Shown here: positions 12,970-23,526 of the stretch, one piece after another
Numbering within the stretch: position 1 is the first letter of the stretch
Layout: each line of letters opens with the position of its first letter
Assembly: GCA_020744425.1 (NCBI GenBank)
Contig: JAGMUV010000006.1
Coordinates: 1,674,001 to 1,738,000 of the forward strand
Direction: 5' to 3'
From: Dactylonectria macrodidyma
Taxonomy: Eukaryota; Ascomycota; Sordariomycetes; Hypocreales; Nectriaceae
Length of the DNA stretch: 64,000 nt
The notes under the pieces: model-generated
The model's input: the letters and a program-made list of their open reading frames with translations, nothing else
Databases searched by the model: none
What the model was told of the DNA's origin: nothing
Position numbers and translations under genes: made by a program

Positions 12970-14216
12970 GCTTGTGTGTGTGCATGTATGTACTTGGAAC
13001 ATTTGCGTCGTTGGGTACCAGCCCGATATTACCTACCTACCTACTTACATTACATGGCACCCCCTTGCCAGGCAGTGTCCGGGGGAAACTCGTGGAATAA
13101 CGTGGGGAAATCATCCATACATCAGTCCATGTGCGCATGTAGCCCTTTGTCTTCGTCTTGTCCCCGGTCCCAAAACCCCCAACCTTTCCCGTGCCGCCAT
13201 GCATATACCCAGCTGCATATCCCGCAATTCGCAACACACCTTTACAGAAAGTCACGATCAAGTACCGCATGAAAGCCCCAACGTGTGATGAACCCGGGCC
13301 GGAGAGACGTCACCACGCCTCGTACTACGTCTAAAACCTAGTCCGCCGTGCCCCAAACCCCACCTACTCGCCTAGAGCCTCTTGAGTGCCTTCTCTCTTC
13401 GTCAATTCCTCCTTCAAGCTTATTTTCAGAACTGAGGAAGGTGTAGGGTAGCTCACCCGGCAACAAAACCTCTCCAGCCTCGGCTTCGTTGCCGTTCCTC
13501 TCCGGCCTTCGCCGGGCTTTGTTCCGAGCGATATTTTTTGGCAAAAGGCCTCAAAACAACGGCAGCTCGGCCGAAACCTCGAAGCACGTGTGCTCTCGTC
13601 GGCGACCGAGCTTCTCGGACAATTGTTTGCGACGGAAAGGAGGGGAGAGGAATTCCGGGTTTCGTAATAGGCAGGCCTGGGGCGATGCTATGGGGAGAGC
13701 GACGGGGGAATTGGGAATGCGTGGTACCATTTGTCGCGGACATGTGTGTCCGGGGTCGTGATGATGGTCCAGAGTCGGATAGAACCGACCCTAAGCATGG
13801 GCGTACCTCGAGTACGCTGTACTAGGTATGCCAAACGTCGGAGGATGGGCCAAAAGACTCGAAACCCCACGAGGCCAACCCACAGGTACATGCAAACCAC
13901 GTCATAGGTCAATGGTGTAAGGACGACATGCACCAGACGCAATGAGACGACATCAGTGAGACACAGTAACAGTTTCCGTCTATTTCGTATAAGCCGGTTC
14001 CCTCGCAGGCCCGGATCCATGTCTACAACAGATAGTGTCAAGTCAGAAAAAAACACAAACATAAGGGCGGCGAAGCGAATCCCGGACCAGATCATATCCA
14101 CGAGCTCTCGTGACACCTATTATCAGAGAAAGACCCCAAGTCATCCAAGAAATAGAAAAAAAAACATTGGGTATGACCCTTGAGCGATTATTTCGCCGCT
14201 TCCCATGAACGCCCGC
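12970..14216. other. Intergenic, convergent 3' flanks
   Basis: The 3' sides of the WD40 gene (plus) and the citrate-carrier gene (minus) face each other here. Short TACC/TACT repeats lie at about 13,030-13,050. A 142-codon frame on the minus strand (13,688-14,116) has no family resemblance and is not called. Confidence 0.6.
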
Positions 14217-15328
14217 TTAATGCTTAGCAGTGACCGAATCGCCAGTCAGCTTCTCGACATACGCCTTGGCCCTGTAGTTGTGAATCATGGTTAGCAAATG
14301 TTCCGCGGTCCGAGGTCACGGGTGGGGATAAACTCACATGTCACCAAATGCAACCATGCAAACCGTCTGCCAAATTCCCAAACTGATACGGGGAGTAATA
14401 CCACGGTAAAGACCCTTGATGCCGTTGGAATCGTAAATGTACTTGAAGGTGTTGCCGACCGTCATCTTCTTGGGACGGTTGGGGTCCTCCTTCTTGCTCT
14501 GCATCTCGACGCGGATAACCTCAATGGGCTGGTTCCACGCGCTGAGACCACCACCTATACCACTGGCGAGGATCTTCTCCCAGACGCTGAGGTTCTCGCC
14601 ATGCTTCTTGCCGGTGGCGCTGCGGATCCAGCCCTCGGCGAGACGGCTGAGACCGAAGCGGCTGCCCCAGTTGGTCATCTGTCGGATGGCAACGGCGTTG
14701 ACACCCTTGTTGATGCCGCGGATGCCCTCCTTGTTGTAGATACCCATGAAGGTCTGGAAGGTGGACGGAGGCTTGACGCCAGAGGCGGCGACCTTGCGCT
14801 GGGTGATCTCGACAGTCTTCATGCAGGTGCAGAAGCCCATGGTGGCGTAGGCTTGAGCGACACCGCCGGTGATACCACCGATGATACCACCGCCAAACTC
14901 GGAGGCGCCGTAGCTGCGGGCGTAGAACTCGGCCTCGGAGGCGACGAAGAGGAGGACGGCGCCCTTGGTGGAGGCTTCAATCCAGGCCCAGGGGATAAGA
15001 CCTTGGTAGACTGCGCGATGAGGGGGGGAAATGTCAGCAACCGTGTTCATCTGGGCTAATTGCGACAACGCGAGGAGACGAAAGAGATGGGAGATACGGG
15101 ATACTCACAACCAAGGGGGCCACCTCGAGCCCAGACGCGTCCAAGAGCCGTGGTGAAGCCATCGCCACGGTTAGCAGCCATGGTGGTCTTGACGACCTCG
15201 AGGGGCTGTCCGAGGGTGGTCACCTCAAACAAGTTCAAGCTGGCGCCCAGGAGCAAGTTGGAGAACTTGACGGGCTTCTTCTCCAGCTTGTTGCCCGCGG
15301 GGCTAGTGGTAGCGGTGGTAGCAGCCAT
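14217..15328 (-). CDS. YHM2: Mitochondrial citrate/2-oxoglutarate carrier
   Basis: Inner-membrane carrier of 315 residues that exchanges citrate for 2-oxoglutarate; the yeast protein also associates with mitochondrial DNA. Minus-strand exons are 15328-15109, 15010-14338 and 14271-14217. Joints read GPLG-FYQGLIPW and AFGDM-AKAYVEKL, with GTGAGT donors. Two carrier signatures of the PxExxR/K type are visible: QPLEVVK in repeat 1 and QPIEVIR in repeat 3. Repeat 2 carries the unusual MGFCTCMKTVEI in place of a standard proline signature, a feature I associate with YHM2 proteins. The codon choice strongly avoids TTA, CTA and TCA, which suggests high expression and creates a long artefactual frame on the other strand. 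Citrate synthase is the next gene in the same direction, 3.4 kb upstream. Confidence 0.93.
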
Positions 15329-16264
15329 AACTATGAAGATGTCGCAGAGAAAGGGGTCCTGACCAAGGGAAGAGGGTGCTTCGTCGCGAGGGAGGGGAAG
15401 GGAGGAGGATGTAGGAGGAGGAAAAAAGTACGGGGTAGGTACTGGGAGCTTCTAGGGTTGGGTCGCGGCTGGTACGGTACAGTAGCAGGGGTGGGCGAAC
15501 TTCAGGGAAGCGTTGGTTGATGGTGGGGGGGGGCAGAGCTTGTGCTGAGTCAGAGACAGTCAGAACGAGCTGAGGCTGAGGATATGCTTGGAGCGATTTT
15601 TACTGTTGGGGGAGAGAATGCCGAGGTTGAGGGAGAGCGTCCGTCCCGGGAGGAATCCGTAGCTGGAGTAGTCCGGGTTTTTGTCTTTTCTTGCTGCTGG
15701 AGGGGGGTTCCGTTATTTAGCACGTGTCTCCGGGGCACTTTGCCGTAGGTGCAAGGTGCTGTAGGGAGATTGGGGGGCGCAATACGTAGTGTAACAGCTT
15801 ATATTGCTTTTGCCATGCTTTTTTAAGCCTGAACCAGTTTCTGGCAAGGCTTTGTAATTTGGCGTGTATGCTTATTACCTATTATGAACATCTTTTCTGT
15901 TGAAACTCCTAACTGTTGGGACTACTGTTTCTGTCCAGTCACGTGTTTTTTTTCCTCAAGTGCGACTGGGGGACTTAAATCAATTAGAAAGAAGCTACTC
16001 CTTCACTTGCATGTTCGGATTGCGGTGAAACCCTGAATGGTTCAAAGAACAAGGTGCAATATCTGCTTGACCGACTTTTTAACAGCACGGAGACAGACAA
16101 CGACAACGAACGCCGGTATACGAATAGGGTTGATAGACCGTAAGGTATGTACAGCAAACGTTCCTCTACAAGATACCCATGAGAAGAACCAATCAAAACG
16201 CTTTTATTAATGGAATATCTGAGTTATATCCCGTCAAGAACAAACCCATGTATTCTAGCTGACG
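15329..16264. other. Upstream region of the citrate carrier
   Basis: This holds the promoter side of the carrier gene. CACGTG words lie at about 15,722 and 15,943. The stretch from about 15,780 toward 16,260 is AT-richer and carries no frame. Confidence 0.55.
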
Positions 16265-16990
16265 CCATTGCATAGTAGGAATACCCTCGAACTCTGCCTA
16301 AGTACTGACTCCCTTGTTAGGATTATCTATCGTGGCACAGTTTCGCAAAATTTGTATAATTGGTCCCTTCAGAGGTCGTCAACGATCATTTACACAACCA
16401 CACGCTTGCCGCTTTTGTTAACAGTGAACCCTCCGATCTCAACGCCATGTCGGTTCTAGATTGACTTGACCTAGTGCTTCGCCCGCAACCTTAATAAGCT
16501 TCTCACCAGCATAGCGGTCCTGGTACAGCTGTCGGATATACCGAGAAGTCATTGCCTTTTTTTAATGGGATATTGATCCTGAGGGTTATGCCCCTGAACC
16601 AGCTTGCCATGTGTGGGGTAAAGGCAACAGGAGTACCAAGATGACGACTGATCTCATTTTCATGAATGTGACCTGTCAGCGAATACGGTAGGGAATTGTC
16701 CCTAAGGACATATAAATCGATCTTTGGGCTAGGCTTCGTGCCAGCTCCAGAGTATCCTAATACACAAAGACAAAATCGATAGTTGGCAGAGAGATCGACG
16801 ATAACTCTCTTAGAGTCGCTACCCAGGGCTTCGTTATAGGGCTTGCAAACACCGTTGGGAGCCATAATCCAGCAGTCAACGTTGCTGTCCTTGTCCAGCT
16901 AAGCAACATCCTCAGGCGACAAATTTTCGGCATGTGTCTTCACGAGAGCTCGCTGGCCAAGAGCTTGAGGGGTAATGTCAAGAATGAAAC
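16265..16990 (-). pseudogene. arg-6: Decayed N-acetyl-gamma-glutamyl-phosphate reductase
   Basis: The minus strand carries broken pieces of the reductase half of the fungal ARG-6/ARG5,6 arginine-biosynthesis protein. Readable blocks in order are ENLSPEDVA, a TAG stop, then DSNVDCWIMAPNGVCKPYNE, VIVDLSANYRF, GYSGAGTKPSPK, PYSLTGHIHENEISRHLGTP, HMASWFRGITLRINIPLKK, IRQLYQDRYAGEKLIKVAGE, GVEIGGFTVNKSGKRVVV and, after scrambled sequence, AEFEGIPTM. There is a stop in ENLSPEDVA-TAG, a deletion of about 60 residues between NYRF and GYSGAG that removes the catalytic Cys segment, a frameshift in an A7 run near 16,560, more stops near 16,390, and a rearranged last 100 bases. No kinase half is visible. 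The CAG-to-TAG change would fit C-to-T repeat mutation, but that is inference. Confidence 0.85.
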
Positions 16991-18699
16991 GCGGGACTGC
17001 CCTAGACCAGCGGTGGCTCTGGGGAGAACTGAGCCAAGGTTCAGGTTAAAGCTGTGGCGGGCAGCTCAGCCGTTTTCAGTGAGTCAATCTGGTGGCCAAT
17101 CATTGTTCGGGCACTTTGAAGCCTGAGGCATTAGCATGATGGCAACTGAGAACCGCCCAGGAAACTTGTGATGAAACTAAGTGTATGCCCGTCCACCTTC
17201 ACCGACTGCCCCCCCGGACGCTGGTTGGGCGGCCGATGCATCATTCTTCACCATTTGATAAGCCGAGCCAGAGCCAGATAAAGATGCTACCACTCGGAGA
17301 TCAAACACGCCCAACCAAGTCCCATGTGAATGTCCGGGGGGGCAGCTCGGCGTGTTCACTCCGTGGGGGGACGGACGAGCCCCGCGAAGCCCAAAACCAA
17401 CCACAGGTTCCCCGCTGAAGCTCGGCTTGAACTGCGACGACAATTCAGCCTCCCCCCCCTCCCCCGGCAGGCCTGTGAAAACTGAGACAACTCAGATTCG
17501 GATATCTACCTATGTATCCCGTTCACGTTGGTGTTGCCGCTGGCAGTGGCGTTGTCGAGCTGTCGACGGCCCAAAAAGCTACCAACCCAAAACAAAATTT
17601 AGATTGAACCACACAACAAAAGGAGCCCGGGAATCTCCATTCCCCTTTGATGTACTCCCCCGTCTATGCCCGGCCCAGCACGGAGCGGTGATCCTACGCC
17701 CCCTCCCCGGACATCAAAGTCCACTACACACCAGCTCCAGTAGAATTCGGCACGTAGCACAACGTCAGCTTTATTTATCACCCGCGTGCGCCTCAGTAAT
17801 ATGACAAGCTGAGTGAGCATGCCGCTGGTAGCATCGGGCTCGTGTTTCTCTGGCTGGCGTAAGAAAACAGCTTACTTACATTCCTATGCACTTCCGCATC
17901 TGCACAACCTCCCAAAATCCCTTGTGTCTCTCACCTCTCACCGTCCATCAATTCATCCAATATCTTGGCCAAGTTCCCTAGTCTAACCACTCACAACCCG
18001 CATCTGGCCCCTGTGGCACCCACGCTGGCAAATTAGGGGCCGCCCTTTTCTTTCTGCTGCTCTCAACGCACGTCTCAACTCTCAACACCGATTGTTGAGC
18101 CCCCTGCTTGGAATCCTCCCAAGGGACGCAGCCTCTCACCCAAAAAAAGAAGCTCCCTGGTCACGGCCCGCTCCAGAGCCCTCTGTGCGCCTCACCGTCG
18201 AGCTTTGACTTAGGCTGAAGCCTTGAACCCTTGCTACTTTGGCACAAGGGTATTTTCTTTGGGGTCAACGCCCGCTTTTTCAAGGGAAAAGGGCCGTCAG
18301 ATCGGCGCTGGCGCATGCCGGCATTCGAAATGCTGGCCGCCGATATCGACGCCAGCATCCACATTCGTAAATCCCAGGCACAGCTACCATCTGCAGGGGA
18401 AAATGTCAATTCCCACAACAGACATGGCCACTCTGGTGAATTGTCGTGTGCAGAACAAGCATCATCTGAGTTGCAAAAAAAAAAAAAATTGTACTTCATT
18501 CAGGTCCGCTACGTGACGACCCGTGTGGCTCATTACCAAACGAAAACTGCCCCGTTGTATTGTACAAGTGCCATAGCGGCCGGCAAATCCTTGCTTCCCA
18601 TCCGCCTGGCTACCCTCCTCGTAGTGAACAACTCGTTGTTCTCGTTGCGTCGTCTGTCCATTTTCTTTCATCGTCATCCGCTGTCTCGTAGTCTCCCAT
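16991..18699. other. Intergenic, no gene seen
   Basis: I looked for the acetylglutamate-kinase half of arg-6 upstream of the relic and did not find it. The right part is the 3' flank of citrate synthase. An A14 tract lies at 18,475-18,488. Confidence 0.55.
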
Positions 18700-19524
18700 T
18701 TACAGCTTCTTGGTGATCTCAATCCACTTCTCGGTGGAGAAAGACTTGGGGCGCTCGATGGGAGCACCGAACGCACGGTCGATGATGAGCTGGGGAAGAA
18801 CACCAATGGCTCGCGAAACACCGAACAGGACGGTGTAGTAGCTAGCCTCCTTCAGGCCGTAGTACTGGAGAAGGACACCAGAGTGGGCATCGACGTTGGG
18901 GTAGGGGTTCTTGGTCTTTCCGTGCTCAGTCAGGACACCAGGGGCGATCTTGTAGACCTGGCTGACAAGCTTGAACATGGGGTCATCGGGCATGTTGGCT
19001 GTGTATCCATTAGCATCAATCACTACTTGGCAGAAAAAATTGCAATGTGCGACCGGGTTTACATACCTTGGGCAAAGGTGCGCTGGGCGGTGTAACGGGG
19101 GTCAGTCTTGCGGAGGACGGCGTGGCCGTAACCGGGGACGACACGACCGGCGTTGAGGGTGGACCAAAGGTAGTCGGTGATGGCCTTGTCGCTAAGATCA
19201 TCACCAACGGACTTCTTCATCTCGGTGAGCCAGTTGAGCACCTCCTGGTTGGCCAGACCGTGCAGGGGACCGGCCAGACCGTTGAGACCAGCGGCGAGAG
19301 ACAGGAAGGGGGAGCTGAGAGCGCTGCCAACCAAGTGGGTGGTGTGGGCACTGACGTTGCCACCCTCGTGGTCGGTGTGGATGGTCAGGTACAGACGCAT
19401 GAGCTCAACGAACTCCTTGTTATCGCCAAATCCGAGCTGGTTGGCAAAGTTGAAGGAGTAATCCTTGTCCTTCTGGATGGGGGCAACCTTGCCGCCCTTG
19501 AAGACGTTCTGGTAGATGCGCGAG

Positions 19525-19562
<38 letters not shown>

Positions 19563-20481
19563 CTCAAAGGTGTAACCCCAGTACTCCTTCTTGTTGATGC
19601 CCTTGGCGTAGGCCTTGGCGAAGGACGAGGTGTGCTCGAGAGCAGTCACGGCCAGGGAGAACTGGGCCATGGGGTGAAGGTCGGTCGGGCAGTGGTCGAT
19701 GAGCTCCTCGACGAACTTGGGGAGATCGGATCGGGCAGCCCACTCAGCAGAGAGGTCACGGACCTGCTGCTCGGTAGGGACCTCGCCGGTCAGGAGAAGC
19801 CAGAAGAGACCTGTGAGAGCGGGGGTCAGCACATGCCGCAGAGCGCACACCCACGGCCAATGCGCGCGGGGTCGCGAATCGTCGAAATCTGCCACTTACC
19901 CTCAGGGAGAGGCTCCTTGCCACCGGGGGCCTTGGGAAGAAGCTCCTGGCACTCGGGGATGGTCTTGCCACGGAATCGGATACCCTCCTCGGAGTCGAGG
20001 ACGGAACCCTCCCAGACGAGGGCCTTGATGCCACGGGCACCGCCATAGACCTGGTCAAGGGTGACTTTGTCGACGACCTTAGACCCATGCTCCCTGCCAT
20101 TGAACGTCAGCATGCATTTCGACTTGGCAGCAAATTGTAAACTGTCAATGGCCAACGTCCGCCAGACGACAAGTGAGCGTCGGCGGGAGCATTGGCCATC
20201 GGCGGGGGGAGTGCGACTGACTTGCGTAGGGCCTTGATCTGCTCGATCTTCTCGGGCAGCAGCTCGGCGAATCGCTCCTTGAGAGTCTGTATATTTGGTC
20301 AGTGTTGCTGAACTACACCACCATAGCCGAGGAATTGGGACTCGGTCAGAAGCTGACAGTGTTCTGTCCATACCTGGGTCTTGGCCGAGTAGCATCGGAC
20401 GGCGTTGAAGGCGGAGCCGTTGACGGAGGTGCGGAGCGAAGCCCGCAGGGCAGCGTTGCTGAGACGGGTGACAGAGGCCAT
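18700..20481 (-). CDS. CIT1: Citrate synthase, mitochondrial
   Basis: Condenses acetyl-CoA with oxaloacetate in the mitochondrial matrix, the entry step of the TCA cycle. Minus-strand exons are 20481-20374, 20286-20222, 20093-19900, 19810-19067 and 18998-18700, giving 469 residues with all phases matching. Donors are GTATGG, GTCAGT, GTAAGT and GTATGT. Residues 1-35 form an Arg/Ser-rich presequence ([19 protein letters not shown]) typical of matrix import. The catalytic residues are visible as His306 ([10 protein letters not shown]), His352 (VPGYGH) and Asp407 (NVDAHSG). The substrate loop HTDHEGGN lies near residue 270. Codon use is strongly biased, as in the neighbouring carrier gene. A methylcitrate synthase paralogue is the main alternative; the overall sequence looks like the standard enzyme. 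Confidence 0.95.
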
Positions 20482-23400
20482 TGTGAATACGGCGACGAGG
20501 GAGCAGAGACGTGACGATGCAGGAGGAAGATGGAATAGAGTGGCGGAGAAGCCGGAGAGGGATGAGAGGATAGAAAAGAGAAATAGTCCAAGTAAAAAAG
20601 GCGCAGGTAGAAAAAATAGCCCGGCCGCGACCTGGACCTCGGGGACGGGGACGGAGACGGGGGGGGTGGGACAGTGGACCTCCAGCAGCTCCAGAAGGTA
20701 CAGCACAATACATGCTCCGTACGTCGGTTGTTGCAGCGTCGCAATGTTGCAGCGCCAAGTTACGGGGCGCATTTGCAGGGGGTCCTTTTGCCCTCTGGTT
20801 GCAGGGTTTTACAGGGGATTCTGCGCGCCTTCTGGGGACCTGGGGGCGCTGGGGGGAGGCTTCTGGGGGGCCCAGGTCGCCCGGTAACCTGTGAGGGACA
20901 GCGGAACAACCCCCAACATGCAAGCCCCAAGGAAAGAAAAAAAAAAAATTACATCCATCGCCCACCACCCTTGTCGAACCCTCCGATGCAGCTTCCAATT
21001 CGACGCTGCGCTTACAGCCTGGGCCCCCAACAGCTGGCCCGCCACCGTGCCTACAGCCGTCTGGGGTTGCTTGGTCTCCCCCGAGGACAAGGGGAAAGGA
21101 AGGAGGGAGAGCTTGCAGCCAGTGGAGGAGCAGTTCGTGCTGCCACGGCGGCCATTCAGCGTTAATTATGGTACCCGGGTTTTGCTCGAGATATGTGTGT
21201 GCGTTTGTTTATGTGTGTGTGTGATCAAAATGATTGAGCGGGAGAGTGTGAGTGCCCAGTCCCAACCAGTCAGTCCGCTTCGACCCAATCCAGGCTTCAC
21301 CGACCAACTGGCCGGCATGTCGAGGGGGGGGGGCCATTATCTTGGAGTCGGAAGCAGGTTATGGACGGACGGGAGGCCCGGAAATACAACGTCGTTGTTC
21401 CGTCGCTCGTCATTCTCGCGGAGCACGAGGAGGGACTCGGGAGTGACATCCCCATCCCCCAACCAAGTCCCTCCCACCCATCCGCCGCCCTCCCCTCCTC
21501 CACCCTCTCCCATTGCTGTTACAGCTCCAGTGTGTCACCTCCGCCATTCAGCCCAATTGCACAGCTTCGGGCTACGGCTAGCTGCATTGCTCGACGAATG
21601 CTGTCCCGATTACGTCCCAGTTGCCTGGGGCACACAGCGCAGGCGTGAGAAGCGACGTGTCGTGTCCCAACCGACGCTGCTCACCTATCCACAGCTCGAA
21701 ATGCGGCAGGGCCTTTACTCGGCCCAACAGCTCCGACACCGACAGTGCTAGACAGCCTTGAGCTTTGAGTCCTTGACTGCTTTGGAACCCACTGCACAGC
21801 ACTTCTTGGGAGCCAGATGCTGCCAAACAGTGGAGGTACTCGCGTTTGGTTTGCTCGGGGGACTTCGGCCAAAGCTGGGTCTGCCAGGCATCCTTGACGT
21901 CAGATGGGTTCCTGCTAACGTAGGATTAGTGTCACTCCCATGCCCCTCAGTCCCCTACGTAGGTAGCCTGGATCTGGCCTGCCTGTTCTCGCTCTAGCTC
22001 CGGGTGAGATGCTCTCACAAGGGAGGCCCCAGGCCTACTCCAGGGTGGGTGCCCGGATCTCCCGTGCCCCATTGCCGCCATCACCGGCGGTCCCAGCCCT
22101 TCCCTACGGCGCGTGCTCGGACTGCCGAAGCCCCCCCTCCATCCGGCGCCAGTTGAGAGACGCTTTTGGCTGGCCGTAGTGTCCTCGTGAGGAGTTGTGA
22201 GGAGAAGAACCCCCCTCACCCCTCCTCTCCGAATCTCTTACAGATACGAAATTCATAAGTACCCGCTAAGTCTTCCTCCAATCCGGCCTACGAGTAGAGT
22301 TATCATTGTCCCAGAGACTCCGATCGTCCGACCAGCTCGGCTCTGTCACGGGCTTGTGATAGCTACGTCGGTTAGGCCAACCTCCGTCGCTCCCATGATG
22401 CCTCCGGGCTGACCTCCAGGGTAGCTGGCAGCATATTTTTTTTCCCCATCACCAAGGATAAAACTTCGCCTGCAGTGCCCTGCCCTATAGACCTCGGAAC
22501 CTGAGCCCTTGGCAAGTCCAGCATTATTAATGCCACCAAATTGTCAGCTGTACATTTCACGGTGCGCCATGTGGTCCCAGTCATCCTAGGTCTTCGTTTT
22601 GTTCCTGGCCGTCCGCCGATGACGGGGGCGCCTCAAAACAACGCAAATGCGAGTACCACTCATATCTGAGAACTGGGATCGCTAGTCATTCCTGATACAG
22701 CCAGCCTCAACACCTGGTCTGAACACGCAACCAATCACTAGATTACCTGTTGCGGTGGAAGAATCCTCCACCAAATGACGCATATCACGTGACACAACAC
22801 ATGACTCACTCACGGCTGCCCAACCTCAGATCCACATGCAAAGCTTTTCGCAGTTGGTCGACCCTCTACCGCTTAAACACCGGCTAATTGCCCAATGCCT
22901 TCTTTCGCGTTTCGCATTCCCTGTGACCCAAAGCAGACTCCGCCAGGCACCCTTCTCGCTTCTCTTTTTTCTCCCGTTCACATCACTCCATCGTCATCCA
23001 ACGACGAATATCTCAACCATCACCATCGCGCCCATCCAGACGATACGGGCTACCATTATCTTACAGCTACTTGTACTTTTATCGACACCGTGTAGTGTCG
23101 ACGACTTCTTAGACGAACCCGTTTGGCGCTTTGCCGCAGCTGCTACAAGCCTCTCGTGACGTTGTCGAACTCCCGAGAGTCCCGGCACCACAGTAGAAGG
23201 AAGAGCGTTTCTGGCGCAAGTCGTACCATACCTACCGTACTCCTGAGGCCTGCCTACTTTGTATTCGCGACCTAGCGACCCTGAGTCTTCGTATACACCG
23301 TCAGTCGCGACTGCGTAATCAGGCCCCCGGCCTTCGTACCTGACAGACGCGGCCAAAAAGAATCCGCACATTGGGAAATTTCAGTTTCCTCTTCTCTCGC

Positions 23401-23526
23401 GCGTGCTTCAGACCTTCGCCCGACGTTTGACATTTCGCGACCTCGTCCGTTCTGGGGCATCGTCTTATCCAGGACTGTTATTTCGCGACATCCCGTGTAG
23501 TCCGAGGATCCTATCTGTGCGGCGTC
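20482..23526. other. Divergent promoter region, 3.0 kb
   Basis: The region lies between citrate synthase (minus) and the Seb1-like gene (plus). No coding region is recognised; the 286-codon plus frame at 20,891-21,751 is Pro/Ser-rich noise. It contains an A12 tract at 20,937-20,948, a TG-rich stretch at about 21,190-21,225, and a TCACGTGA palindrome at 22,785-22,792. Confidence 0.6.
22754..22792. promoter_or_regulatory. Inverted repeat plus TCACGTGA box
   Basis: GGTGGA (22,754-22,759) and TCCACC (22,767-22,772) form an inverted repeat, followed by the perfect palindrome TCACGTGA at 22,785-22,792. CACGTG is the core site of Cbf1/PHO4-type bHLH regulators. It lies about 735 bases before the Seb1-like start codon and 2.3 kb from the citrate synthase start, so the target gene is uncertain. 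Confidence 0.4.

Noticed and set aside
14298..15059. 253-codon plus frame opposite the citrate carrier
   Set aside because: Shadow of the carrier's main exon with the same composition effect.
19047..20048. 333-codon plus frame opposite citrate synthase
   Set aside because: The same codon-bias artefact as at PMA1; it also runs through introns of the real gene.
19826..20998. 390-codon minus frame across citrate synthase introns
   Set aside because: It contains real exon pieces but reads through introns and promoter; the spliced model explains them better.
20891..21751. 286-codon plus frame upstream of citrate synthase
   Set aside because: Low-complexity Pro/Ser content without similarity; lies in promoter DNA.
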